The notes under the pieces are model-generated. The model ran no database searches and was not told where the DNA came from. It saw only the letters and a list, made by a program, of their open reading frames with translations. A stretch of 55,586 nucleotides of DNA from the NCBI GenBank assembly GCA_020025095.1, contig JAHHSS010000001.1, positions 1-55,586 of the forward strand, given 5' to 3'. The stretch comes from Peptostreptococcus sp. (GTDB lineage Bacteria > Bacillota > Clostridia > Peptostreptococcales > Peptostreptococcaceae). Position numbers and translations under genes: made by a program. Of this stretch, positions 41,573 to 49,905 are shown piece by piece. Numbering within the stretch: position 1 is the first letter of the stretch; each line of letters begins with the position of its first letter.

Positions 41573-42190
41573 TTATAATCCATTATTTATAGCAAACTTC
41601 CTCAATATCTCTGCATCATCATATTCCTGTTCTGGAGATATAAAAAAGCAAAAGCTTACACTTTTATCGTCCTTAAAATGCTCAAACAATGATCTTCTTA
41701 AAAGCTTTGCTTTATCTGCATTAAACATGCTTCTTTTTTGCCCATCTGGATTTCTCTTTACATTCCTACAATATATCTTTCTTGGATCTTCAGCATCACT
41801 TATACTTAGTGAATTTACCATAGATATTTTTTCTCTTTCAGAAATATGGTTTGGAACACTAATAGGAATATGACGTCCAAAATAATCAGTAAATTGGCTT
41901 AATATATCACCTAAATTTTCTGCATATTCTATTTCAAAGTATTCTCTCATAGTTCTTGTATCTACCAATAAGCTATGACTGTTTGCTTCACAAACCAAAT
42001 CATTTGACAAATCATTTGACCTCATAAAATGTAATTTTACCAAGGCATATTTATTTTCTCTCGGCTCATTTTCAACAAATCTTTTTACTAAAACGATATA
42101 CTCAATGTCCTTGTAGTTAAAAATAAAACTACATATTGTCCAATCAAGCCTTTCCATATCCTTTTTTAGTAGCTTTAAGTTTTCTAGCAT
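41573..42190 (-). CDS. DUF6037-like protein, cargo inside the conjugation operon
   Basis: This 205-residue protein resembles the DUF6037 family as I recall it (LKKDMERLDWTICSFIFNYK, then YIVLVKRFVENE, then a C-terminal KAKLLRRSLFEHFKDD). It has no membrane segment and no recognisable catalytic motif. It stands between virD4 and the SSB/channel genes with its own gap upstream (about 90 bp, AT-rich) and a strong bidirectional terminator downstream. It therefore looks like an inserted cargo gene rather than a transfer gene. A defence role is possible but unsupported. Confidence 0.55.
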   Translation of the reverse strand: MLENLKLLKKDMERLDWTICSFIFNYKDIEYIVLVKRFVENEPRENKYALVKLHFMRSNDLSNDLVCEANSHSLLVDTRTMREYFEIEYAENLGDILSQFTDYFGRHIPISVPNHISEREKISMVNSLSISDAEDPRKIYCRNVKRNPDGQKRSMFNADKAKLLRRSLFEHFKDDKSVSFCFFISPEQEYDDAEILRKFAINNGL

Positions 42191-42280
42191 AGTTTTACCT
42201 CCTCAAGATATATTATCTAATATTTTAAAATGTATAAATATCATTATATCAAATATACCCATACAGTGTAAAAATAACTG

Positions 42281-44062
42281 CTAAAGCCTTATAATTGAAG
42301 TGTTTTTATTAAGTTTAGCTTTCCCTTTTCGCTTCATATAGCTTTCTATGTCAAATATATTCTTCTTATCATAATCTTCAAGTTGTTTATAATTCTTATG
42401 CTTTGTAATATCGAATTTATCCGACAAAAATGGTCTGACACCTCGAAGCTGAAAAATACATTTACTGCCATCCATAACCGTTATCTCGTCTTGGCTCATT
42501 AGCTCCTTTCCAGTCTTTTGGTAATTCAGTCCATAACTATTGGCATTGGATCGTGTTTCAGAAGTATTATACAAATCTATGGTTTCTTTACCCAGTGTTT
42601 CAGATAGTTCTTTAAGTGTTGTCTTTTCCTTTCCGCCAAGAAACAAGGTGCTATCACAGTTGCCTACAATGGTATCTGCATTATCCTTGTAGATTGCCTT
42701 TAGCTGAGATTGTGCCTGCAAGATAATACTTGCTGAAATTTCCCTACTTCTAATTGTTGCAATCAACTTCTCAAACTTTGGAATTAAGCCGATATTAGCA
42801 AACTCATCAAGCAAGCACCTTACATGAACCGGTAATCTTCCTCCATACTCATCATCTGCCTTATCACAAAGTAGATTAAATAACTGTGAGTACATAATAG
42901 ATACAACAAAGTTAAAAGTATCATCCGTATCAGAGATAATAACAAAAAGTGCTGTCTTTCTATCTCCAAGTGTATCAAGCTCAAGTTCATCTTCTTTCAT
43001 CAAATCTCTAAGCTCCTGAATGTCAAAGGGAGCAAGCCTTGCACCACATGAAATAAGAATAGACTTTGCTGTTTTTCCCGCAGCAAGTTTGTACTTTTTA
43101 TATTGCTTGACTGCAAAGTGCGTAGGCTCTTTCTTTTCAAGAGCTTCAAATAGTCTATCAATGGGATTCATATATGTTTCATCATCTTCCCTGACTTCTG
43201 AAGCATCTATCATATCCAGTAGTGTTGCAAAGTTCTTTTCTTCTCTTGGAGCTTCATAGAAGATATATCCTATAAGAGCTGTATAGTAGAGTTTTTCGGC
43301 TTTCACCCAAAAATCTTCCCCTGCTTTTTCTCCTTCTCCTTTGGTATTCGCAATGATTGTCTGCACTAATTTGAGGATGTCTTTTTCACTTCTGATGTAG
43401 GCGAATGGATTGTACTTCATGCTCTTTTTGAAGTTGATAGTATTTAAGATTTTTATCTCATAGCCGTTATCTTCAAGCATCTTGCCACACTCAATGACTA
43501 TTGTTCCTTTAGGATCTGTAACACAATATGACGAGTGCATTTGCATTAGGTTCGGTTTTACATAAAATCTCGTCTTTCCGGAGCCTGAACCACCAATAAC
43601 AAGTACATTCTTATTTCTTGCATACTTTGGATTTGCCGGTCTGCCATTCATTGTTAGTCGTTCAGTTTGAGTCAGCAAGATATTATTTTGAAACTTTTCA
43701 TCCATATATGGCTCTATATCTTTTCTCGTTCCCCAGCGGGCTGAGCCATACTCCTTTCCCTGTCTGAACTTTTTTGCATTTTTGCCTTTGGTATAGACAA
43801 TAAATTTAATTAAAGCTGCTACTCCCATGCCCATTAAAATGTCGACCACATGAATACTTGGAATGAAGCTCATGGTATTAAGCTCTAATATTCCTTGAAA
43901 TATTTTATCTATTACATCACCACCAGTATATGCTCTTACATGGTGAGAAAAGATATTCCCAATATATAAAAATGCAAGATAGGGAATATTCTGCTTTAGA
44001 AACTTTGCCTTATCTTGCACCTTAAATAAGCATTTGATGTCCTTTAGTATCTTATCTATCAT
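42281..44062 (-). CDS. VirD4/TraG-type coupling protein (CD1115-like)
   Basis: This 593-residue ATPase links the relaxosome to the channel. It has N-terminal transmembrane segments (about 20-85), Walker A VIGGSGSGKTRFYVKPNLMQ (about 161), CVTDPKGTIVIECG, Walker B HVRCLLDEFANIGLIPKFEK and the IRSREISASIILQAQSQLKA motif. It overlaps the PcfB gene by 4 bp. Downstream (lower coordinates) the next gene is the DUF6037-like cargo. Confidence 0.95.
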   Translation of the reverse strand: MIDKILKDIKCLFKVQDKAKFLKQNIPYLAFLYIGNIFSHHVRAYTGGDVIDKIFQGILELNTMSFIPSIHVVDILMGMGVAALIKFIVYTKGKNAKKFRQGKEYGSARWGTRKDIEPYMDEKFQNNILLTQTERLTMNGRPANPKYARNKNVLVIGGSGSGKTRFYVKPNLMQMHSSYCVTDPKGTIVIECGKMLEDNGYEIKILNTINFKKSMKYNPFAYIRSEKDILKLVQTIIANTKGEGEKAGEDFWVKAEKLYYTALIGYIFYEAPREEKNFATLLDMIDASEVREDDETYMNPIDRLFEALEKKEPTHFAVKQYKKYKLAAGKTAKSILISCGARLAPFDIQELRDLMKEDELELDTLGDRKTALFVIISDTDDTFNFVVSIMYSQLFNLLCDKADDEYGGRLPVHVRCLLDEFANIGLIPKFEKLIATIRSREISASIILQAQSQLKAIYKDNADTIVGNCDSTLFLGGKEKTTLKELSETLGKETIDLYNTSETRSNANSYGLNYQKTGKELMSQDEITVMDGSKCIFQLRGVRPFLSDKFDITKHKNYKQLEDYDKKNIFDIESYMKRKGKAKLNKNTSIIRL

Positions 44063-44544
44063 AGGCTCTGCTCCTTTTGCTTATTCTTGACTTTATCTTT
44101 AGAAACTGTGTTCTTTGCCATCTCCTTGAACTTCTCTATATTTTTATGAATGGACTCTTTCCTTTCCGTTTTCTTTTCTGATTCTGAAAGAGCGTGTTTA
44201 AAGGCTTTATCCATTACTTTCATGTCTTTTGCCTGAAAGAATACAGAGTATTTTCCGCTTTCTTTATCCTTCATTACAGAAAACTTTACCCCATACCGAT
44301 TAAGTTCCTTTTTCAGTTCTTTCAGCTCCGTTTCTTCTACCGGAATTTCTTCAAGCTGTCCCTTTTTAACCATATCTTTTAGCTTTACTTCATTTCCGTT
44401 AGCATTAACCAGCTTTTCAAGTCCTCCAAGTTTTTCTGCCTCTTTCATCAGTTTCTTAAGTAGGTTAAGAAGTAGCTTCCCCGTTACTTTGGCAGCTTTC
44501 ACTTCCATGTTCAGCGTTTTTCTTGCGATTTCTTCATTGATCAA
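44059..44544 (-). CDS. PcfB-family (DUF3801) conjugation protein
   Basis: This 161-residue protein of the PcfB/DUF3801 family reads MINEEIARKTLNMEVKAAKV, then TELKELKKELNRYGVKFSVM and YSVFFQAKDMKVMDKAFKHAL, with a basic C-terminus. In related systems it works with the relaxase-coupling protein complex. Its ATG overlaps the stop of the DnaC-like gene by 4 bp, and its stop overlaps virD4 by 4 bp, showing a tightly coupled operon. Confidence 0.9.
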   Translation of the reverse strand: MINEEIARKTLNMEVKAAKVTGKLLLNLLKKLMKEAEKLGGLEKLVNANGNEVKLKDMVKKGQLEEIPVEETELKELKKELNRYGVKFSVMKDKESGKYSVFFQAKDMKVMDKAFKHALSESEKKTERKESIHKNIEKFKEMAKNTVSKDKVKNKQKEQSL

Positions 44545-45392
44545 GTTCTCTCACCTCCTGTCAGTAGCCTTTCTTTATTTCTCTTTAATTTTTCTTCCTG
44601 AATAACTTTCCTGTAATCTTCTCCAAGTACCATCACAGGAATACACATCTCGATAATTCTTGAGTAAATTCTTTGGTATTCCACGCTCTCCGTACAGTTT
44701 TCAATTTGGCTGTAAGAAAGATTTGTGGTAAAGATTGTCGGCTTATGCTTTAAGTACCTGTTATTGACGATGTTATATACCTGCTCTTTTGCATAGCTTG
44801 TATCTCTTTCAATTCCTAAATCATCTAAAATGAGAACGGAAGTATTTACAAGTGATTCGATATATGCGTTTTTATCAAGGTCAAATCCGCCTTTTTGAAG
44901 TTCGTTGATTATCTGTGAAAAGTTTCTAATCTTAACGCTTATCTGATACTGTTCAATCAGTGCATTGGCAATGGAGCAGGCAAGATAGGTCTTTCCACTG
45001 CCCACCGAACCATAAAACAAAAGTCCGACATTTTCTTTTTTCATCAGCTCATAGTCTTTTACAAAATTCTTTGCGATGATAAGGCTTTGATTTTCTTTTC
45101 CCGGATAGTTTTCAAAGCTATATGACCATTGAATAATAGAGTTAAAGCAGATACTTTTTAATCTCTCGATTTCAAGCTGCTTTTGCCTTTCTTTTTCTTT
45201 TGCTTCCCTATCTCTATCGCATTTACAAGCAGTCTTAAATATAATCTGCTTTCCAAAAAATTCTAAGGCTTTCCCGTCTTTTCTTTCATGGCACACTTTA
45301 CAGTAGGCGTGTCCGTCTTTGATGTATTCTTTTTCAGGATCAAAGCTATATTCCACATCTTCTATCATTACTTTTTCTAATTCCTTATTCAT
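44541..45392 (-). CDS. DnaC/IstB-like helicase-loader ATPase
   Basis: This 283-residue AAA+ protein has a zinc-binding N-terminal part (CKVCHERKDG, then CKCDRDREAK), Walker A LLFYGSVGSGKTYLACSIA (about 125), Walker B VLILDDLGIERDT and sensor 1 TIFTTNLSYSQIE. It probably loads a replicative helicase at the element's own origin together with RepA. It overlaps repA and pcfB by 4 bp each. Confidence 0.92.
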   Translation of the reverse strand: MNKELEKVMIEDVEYSFDPEKEYIKDGHAYCKVCHERKDGKALEFFGKQIIFKTACKCDRDREAKEKERQKQLEIERLKSICFNSIIQWSYSFENYPGKENQSLIIAKNFVKDYELMKKENVGLLFYGSVGSGKTYLACSIANALIEQYQISVKIRNFSQIINELQKGGFDLDKNAYIESLVNTSVLILDDLGIERDTSYAKEQVYNIVNNRYLKHKPTIFTTNLSYSQIENCTESVEYQRIYSRIIEMCIPVMVLGEDYRKVIQEEKLKRNKERLLTGGERT

Positions 45393-46159
45393 AGATGTAC
45401 TCCTTTGTTATATTCCTCCCATGTAGGGATATTGGATGTTTTCTTACTCCCCTGATCTTTATAAAACCAAGAAAGGATTGTTGCTTTATGGTCTTTATAT
45501 GTCTTTCCGGTACTTTGAAGATAGGTTGATAATCTCTCGATATAGTTATCAAGCTGACCTGCCATTTTTATTTGCAATTCGCCTATATCTTCGTCCTTTA
45601 AAAAGACATTTTGAAATGTTCCAAGTCCGTTTTCCCCAAAACTATATTCTCTCTTACTATACTTACTATTATTATTATCTATATAGTTAGGGTCAATATT
45701 TTGAACTTCCTGAAGTTCATTTTCTTTACTTCTGAGGTTAAAATCTTTTACTTCTGAAGTTAAGTTTTTTGACTTCTGCAAGTCATTTTCTTTTACCGCT
45801 AATATGCTCATAAAGTCTTTAACATAAATGACATTCGGCTTACCAAGTCCAAGCCTTACTCTTTCAATCAGACCTATCCCCTTTTTACTGTCTAACTCAT
45901 CCAATGTTTTTATGGCAGTAGGCTTTGAGATATTTCTTCTTTTCATAATTTCCTCGACTGTGAAATAGATAAATACTCTGCCTTCCTTGTCTATCCAGTT
46001 ATTCTTAAATGACATTCCTGTTCGCTTCAAAAGCATAGAATAAAGGATAATGGCTTCAGCGGATAGCCCCGTAAATTCTTCTCCGTCTACCAATATTTCA
46101 GGTACTTTCAGAAAGTTAAACGCTAAAGCTTCACGATTATAAAAATAGTCAAAGTCCAT
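45389..46159 (-). CDS. repA: Replication initiator RepA (RepA_N)
   Basis: This 256-residue initiator of the RepA_N family starts MDFDYFYNREALAFNFLKVPE. It contains LSAEAIILYSMLLKRTGMS and a winged-helix segment (FTVEEIMKRRNISKPTAIKT), and it ends in a conserved helical tail (ATILSWFYKDQG). It lets the excised circle replicate. It starts at ATG 46159 behind GGAGGGAGGTGATCC. A hairpin lies 35 bp upstream. The origin is often inside the repA coding region in this family; I see no obvious iterons. Confidence 0.9.
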   Translation of the reverse strand: MDFDYFYNREALAFNFLKVPEILVDGEEFTGLSAEAIILYSMLLKRTGMSFKNNWIDKEGRVFIYFTVEEIMKRRNISKPTAIKTLDELDSKKGIGLIERVRLGLGKPNVIYVKDFMSILAVKENDLQKSKNLTSEVKDFNLRSKENELQEVQNIDPNYIDNNNSKYSKREYSFGENGLGTFQNVFLKDEDIGELQIKMAGQLDNYIERLSTYLQSTGKTYKDHKATILSWFYKDQGSKKTSNIPTWEEYNKGVHL

Positions 46160-46194
46160 ACAGGATCACCTCCCTCCTTAAAAATTTGCAAAGA

Positions 46195-46225
46195 AAAAGA
46201 CGATAGTTTTTTCTCTATCGCCTTT
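46195..46225 (-). promoter_or_regulatory. 5' leader hairpin before repA
   Basis: On the minus strand AAAGGCGATAG pairs with CTATCGTCTTT around AGAAAAAA and is followed by TTTC. The stem shares CGATAG with the terminator at 41472-41515. It is placed between the CD1845-like gene and repA. Confidence 0.65.
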
Positions 46226-46248
46226 GGTAACCATTTTTATGAAATTTT

Positions 46249-46533
46249 TTAGATTGATTTTATTGCTTCATTGATACCTTGTAAAAAAGCTATAACTACT
46301 GCTCCAACCATCGGTATTCCGTATGGACTTAACAAGAAACCTAATATCAATGCTTCTATTCCCATTGAAAAATCCTTTTGGAATAATGATACAACCCCCA
46401 CAACGACACACATAAGCATTAGCAAATACAATATTGTTGTTCCTATGGCAAGTAAAAATTTCAAAAATGCTGTGAGGATACTTAACAGCAAGCTAATTGG
46501 AAACAAGATTATTTTTATTATCCATCTCATCAT
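46249..46533 (-). CDS. CD1845-like membrane protein
   Basis: This 94-residue, strongly hydrophobic protein has three likely membrane segments (IIKIILFPISLLLSILTAFL, IGTTILYLLMLMCVVVGVVS and LLSPYGIPMVGAVVIAFLQG). It matches the CD1845 family at the start of Tn1549/CTn conjugation operons. Its ATG directly follows the stop of the 53-codon ORF (TAAATG), so the two are coupled. The function is unknown. Confidence 0.85.
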   Translation of the reverse strand: MMRWIIKIILFPISLLLSILTAFLKFLLAIGTTILYLLMLMCVVVGVVSLFQKDFSMGIEALILGFLLSPYGIPMVGAVVIAFLQGINEAIKSI

Positions 46534-46695
46534 TTAGTAGTCCTCACTTTCTAAAGCGTTCTTTGTATCTCCACACACCATATCAATGCAAACATTCACA
46601 TCAATATAATTTTTTAGGACTTTTTTTCGTCCTCCCTCTCCATCTTCTACAAATACATAATACTTGTAAAACTGCTTAAAATGCAGGATTTTCAC
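46534..46695 (-). CDS. First ICE ORF, stop-start coupled to rlmD
   Basis: This ORF of about 53 codons starts with GTG 46695, which overlaps the rlmD stop (TAGTG). A longer GTG start at 46725 lies inside rlmD. The product reads ILHFKQFYKYYVFVEDGEGG, then KKVLKNYIDVNVCIDMVCGD, and is not recognised. It overlaps nothing downstream and abuts the CD1845-like gene. Only a weak AAAGAG precedes the start, so translation may depend on ribosomes finishing rlmD in the integrated state. The ICE/chromosome junction must lie near its beginning. Confidence 0.55.
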   Translation of the reverse strand: MKILHFKQFYKYYVFVEDGEGGRKKVLKNYIDVNVCIDMVCGDTKNALESEDY

Positions 46696-48056
46696 TATTT
46701 CACTCTTTGTATCAACGCTATGCACTCCACATGCGGTGTATTCGGGAACATATCCATTAGTTTTACTTTTTCTATCTTATACCCTCTTTCTTCAAATTCT
46801 ACAAGGTTTTCTACTAAAGACTTTGGATTACAGCTTACATAAACTATTTCTTTTGCTCCAAATTCAGATATATCCTTAACGCCATTTCCCATTATTCCAG
46901 CTCTTGGTGGATCTACTATTATTAGATCTGCATTTTCAGGAAGATTGCTCACTATCTTTGAAACATCTCCCGCTATAAACTCACAATTTCTCAAACCGTT
47001 TAACTTAGCATTCTGATTTGCAGCTTCTACAGCTTCCTCTACTAGCTCTATTCCATAAACTTTTCTTGCGGTCTTTGCCATTAACTGGCCTATAGTTCCA
47101 GTTCCACTGTATAGGTCAAATACTACCTTTCCATCACCACTATTACCTGCAAAATCCCTTGCTATTTCATAAAGCATTTCTGCACCCTTTGTATTTGTTT
47201 GAAAAAATGAAAATGGAGATACTTTGAATTTTAATCCTAATACCTCTTCATTAAAAAAGTCTCTTCCATGAAGAACCCTAAGTTCATCACATTTTACAGC
47301 ATCAGCCAAGCCATCATTTATAGTATGAAGTATACTTACTATTTCATTTTTCAAATTTAAAGATTTTAATAGCTCAGCGTATTGATTCATATCAAAGTCT
47401 ATTTGTGATGATGTTACTATATTTACCATCAATTCTCCCGTGTTTTCACCTTTTCTAATTACAAGATGTCTTAAATATCCTTGATGATTAAAAGATCTAT
47501 AATAAGGAATTTCTTTTTCATCAAAAAAATCTCTAGTTTTTGTCAATATTTCTATAAAATCTGAATCTACTAATCTACAATCATCTACGGTTATTATATC
47601 TATAAATCTTCCTGTTTTGTGCATACCAAGGGATAAAGGTCCGTCTTTTACTTCATCTCCAAATGTAAATTCCATTTTGTTTCTATACTCTGTTTGAGAT
47701 GGACTTCCCTGTATTCCAAGATATTCAAATCCAGTTAAATTCTTAGCTTTAAATAATTCCATTACTTGATTTTCTTTTATTTCAAGCTGTTTTTCATAAG
47801 GTATTGAAAGTATACTACAACCTCCACATTCCCTGAAATGTCTACAAGTTTCGGCAGTTTCTATATCTGATGCTTCTAGTAGTTCTAACATTTTTACTTC
47901 ACCACTATCACTTCTAGATTTTTTTACTACTGCTTTTACTTTTTGGCCTGTGATTCCGCCCTTCATTTTTATTCTTTTATTATCGTATATGGATCTAGAA
48001 ATTCCTCCAAACTCCATTTTTCCAACTTCAAATTCTATAATATCTTTTCTTTTCAT
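46695..48056 (-). CDS. rlmD: 23S rRNA (uracil-1939-C5)-methyltransferase RlmD
   Basis: This 453-residue RumA/RlmD methyltransferase has an N-terminal TRAM domain (about 1-65), Fe-S cysteines CRHFRECGGCSIL (about 74-85), a SAM-binding site VFDLYSGTGTIGQLM (about 305) and the catalytic Cys in YVSCNPKSL. It methylates 23S rRNA. The C-terminus PHVECIALIQRVK is complete, so the ICE inserted at its end without destroying it. The last codons may be supplied by the element. It follows the RsuA-like gene by 32 bp. Confidence 0.95.
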   Translation of the reverse strand: MKRKDIIEFEVGKMEFGGISRSIYDNKRIKMKGGITGQKVKAVVKKSRSDSGEVKMLELLEASDIETAETCRHFRECGGCSILSIPYEKQLEIKENQVMELFKAKNLTGFEYLGIQGSPSQTEYRNKMEFTFGDEVKDGPLSLGMHKTGRFIDIITVDDCRLVDSDFIEILTKTRDFFDEKEIPYYRSFNHQGYLRHLVIRKGENTGELMVNIVTSSQIDFDMNQYAELLKSLNLKNEIVSILHTINDGLADAVKCDELRVLHGRDFFNEEVLGLKFKVSPFSFFQTNTKGAEMLYEIARDFAGNSGDGKVVFDLYSGTGTIGQLMAKTARKVYGIELVEEAVEAANQNAKLNGLRNCEFIAGDVSKIVSNLPENADLIIVDPPRAGIMGNGVKDISEFGAKEIVYVSCNPKSLVENLVEFEERGYKIEKVKLMDMFPNTPHVECIALIQRVK

Positions 48057-48088
48057 TAATTACCCCTTTATATAAGCCAGTTTAATAT

Positions 48089-48877
48089 TTAGTCTATCTT
48101 TTCAAGAAGTTCTATTTCTTCTTCTGTTAACTCTCTATATTCCCCAAGTTCTAAAGATTCATCAAGACATAATCCGCCCATTTTTACTCTTTTTAAAAAA
48201 ATGACTTCTTTTCCTAGCGCTTTAAACATTCTTTTCACTTGATGAAATTTTCCTTCACTTATTGTTACATTTATTTCACATAAGCCATCATTATTATATT
48301 CTATAGCTTCTTTTAATTCATCTATGTCTATTTCCATATTTTCACTGAGTTCTTCTATTTCTAATTTTTTTAGAAGCTCTAAGCTTGCAGGCTTAGTAAC
48401 ATATCCTTCTCCTATATCTATTCCTTTCTCAAAAGCTTTTATATCTTCATCATTAACTATACCCTTTATAATTGCATAATATTTTTTAGGTACGTGTTTT
48501 TTAGGAGACAAGACTCTATGACTTAGTTTGCCATCATTAGTTAGTATCAGTAAACCTTCAGTGTCTTTATCTAATCTTCCAACTGGAAAAGGTTCAAAGG
48601 CTAGATACTTTTCATCAATTAAATCTATTACCGTAGAATCATTTTTATCAAATGTGGCTGATACATATCCTGCTGGTTTATTTAACATAATATATACAAA
48701 CTCTCTATAGTTTACTTTTTCTCCATTAAAAAATATTTCATCCTTTTCTGGATTAACATGATCGCTTGCCTTTTTCATTTCTTTTCCATTAACTATAACA
48801 AGACCCTGCTTGCATAGTTTTTTTATTTCATTTCTTGTTCCATAACCAAGATTTCCTAGTAGCTTATCTAGTCTCAT
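48089..48877 (-). CDS. rsuA: RsuA-type 16S rRNA pseudouridine synthase
   Basis: This 262-residue protein has an N-terminal S4 RNA-binding domain (MRLDKLLGNLGYGTRNEIKK), the catalytic PVGRLDKDTEGLLILTNDG (about 98-117, Asp in GRLDKDT) and the KVxxMFxALG-like VKRMFKALGKEV near 225. It makes pseudouridine in 16S rRNA. The start is ATG 48877. A strong terminator lies upstream (48902-48943), so its promoter should be between the two. Confidence 0.92.
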   Translation of the reverse strand: MRLDKLLGNLGYGTRNEIKKLCKQGLVIVNGKEMKKASDHVNPEKDEIFFNGEKVNYREFVYIMLNKPAGYVSATFDKNDSTVIDLIDEKYLAFEPFPVGRLDKDTEGLLILTNDGKLSHRVLSPKKHVPKKYYAIIKGIVNDEDIKAFEKGIDIGEGYVTKPASLELLKKLEIEELSENMEIDIDELKEAIEYNNDGLCEINVTISEGKFHQVKRMFKALGKEVIFLKRVKMGGLCLDESLELGEYRELTEEEIELLEKID

Positions 48878-48901
48878 AATTAAACCTCTTTTTCTTAAAA
48901 T

Positions 48902-48943
48902 AAGAAACTAAATAATAACCATAATAGTCATATTTAGTTTCTT
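48902..48943 (-). terminator. Intrinsic terminator between hslO and rsuA
   Basis: AAGAAACTAAATA and TATTTAGTTTCTT are perfect 13-bp arms. On the minus strand they are followed by ATTTTAAG, a weak U tract. It lies downstream of hslO. Confidence 0.7.
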
Positions 48944-49005
48944 CCTCTTACATCTTTTTTAGTATCTTACTTGTCTTTTGATTACTAAATATCTTTCGTT
49001 AATCT

Positions 49006-49887
49006 TTATTTATCTATTCCTTCATATATTTCTTTTAATTCGTCTTCTGTAAAATTATATTTTGAATTACAGAATTGACATCCTACTTCAGCTCCCTTAT
49101 CTTCCTCTATTATAGCTTTTAACTCATCTTTTCCTATTGCAGCAAATACTTTAGATACTCTTTCCTTTGAACAATCACATTCAAAACCTATCTCATACTT
49201 ATCTAGTATCTTTGGTGCAAGGTCTTTTAATACTATTCTCATTATATCTTCTGGAGTAAGACCTTCGCTAAGCATTTCAGTTATTGGCTTTATATTAGAT
49301 ATATTTCGCTCGATAGTTGATATTGTTTCTTCTGACGCATCTGGCATCATCTGAATAATAAATCCGCCCGCTTCTTCTACTTCATCTGATTTTGTTAGTA
49401 CTCCAAGCGCTACTGCTGAAGGTGTCTGTTCTGATACAGTAAAGTAATATGTAAAATCTTGGGCTATTTCCCCACTTACTATTTCATACTCTCCATTATA
49501 TGGCTCTCTTAAACCTAAGTCTTTGATTACCTTAATTGTACCCTCATTTCCTACTGCTCCTGCTACATTAAGCTTCCCGTTAGGATAGTTTTCAACTTCA
49601 ACTGCTGGATTAGTTACATATCCCTTTGCCATACCATGTGCATCTGCAGTAGTTATTATGCTTCCTATTGGTCCACCCCCCTTTATTATTACGCTAACCT
49701 TATCTGAACTATTTTTCATCATTAGTCCCATCATTGACGTTGCTGTAAGTGTTCTTCCTAGTGCAGCAGTGGCTACCTTAGTAGTATTGTGGTAAGCTCT
49801 TGCTGCTTCTACCATATTTCTTGTTGTAGCAAAAAATGCTCTTGCTTCATTATTACCTGCTGTTACTCTTAAACAATAATCTTTCAT
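49006..49887 (-). CDS. hslO: Redox-regulated chaperone Hsp33
   Basis: This 293-residue Hsp33 has the N-terminal chaperone domain, starting DYCLRVTAGNNEARAFFA and including TSMMGLMMKNSSDKVSVIIK. The C-terminal redox zinc site is CDC (about 239) and CQFC (about 268). Oxidation of these cysteines activates the chaperone. The operon order is methyltransferase, then hslO with an 18-bp gap. Confidence 0.95.
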   Translation of the reverse strand: MKDYCLRVTAGNNEARAFFATTRNMVEAARAYHNTTKVATAALGRTLTATSMMGLMMKNSSDKVSVIIKGGGPIGSIITTADAHGMAKGYVTNPAVEVENYPNGKLNVAGAVGNEGTIKVIKDLGLREPYNGEYEIVSGEIAQDFTYYFTVSEQTPSAVALGVLTKSDEVEEAGGFIIQMMPDASEETISTIERNISNIKPITEMLSEGLTPEDIMRIVLKDLAPKILDKYEIGFECDCSKERVSKVFAAIGKDELKAIIEEDKGAEVGCQFCNSKYNFTEDELKEIYEGIDK

Positions 49888-49905
49888 CTTATCTTATCCT
49901 TTCTC

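Larger units (their letters stand above)
1..46700. mobile_element. Integrated conjugative element, Tn1549/CTn type, about 46.6 kb
   Basis: The sequence shows a full conjugation set (relaxase, MobC, VirD4, VirB4, VirB6, PrgI, NlpC/P60), replication genes (RepA, DnaC-like, TopB, giant helicase) and a large serine recombinase at the left end. The right end abuts the intact 3' end of rlmD at about 46,695. The left boundary is not resolved: it lies left of the recombinase stop (134) or outside the window. The gene order matches the Tn1549/C. difficile CTn family as I know it. Cargo regions are visibly more AT-rich than the backbone, which suggests separate acquisition. Confidence 0.9.

Noticed and set aside
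1..46700. Antibiotic-resistance cargo
   Set aside because: No tet, erm, van, aminoglycoside or beta-lactamase gene was recognised. The ABC transporter belongs to the peptide operon.
1..46725. Exact direct-repeat att sites
   Set aside because: I found only ATGT-C/G-GAG similarity between the ends. Serine recombinase crossovers can be as short as 2 bp, so no boundary can be fixed without an empty-site genome.
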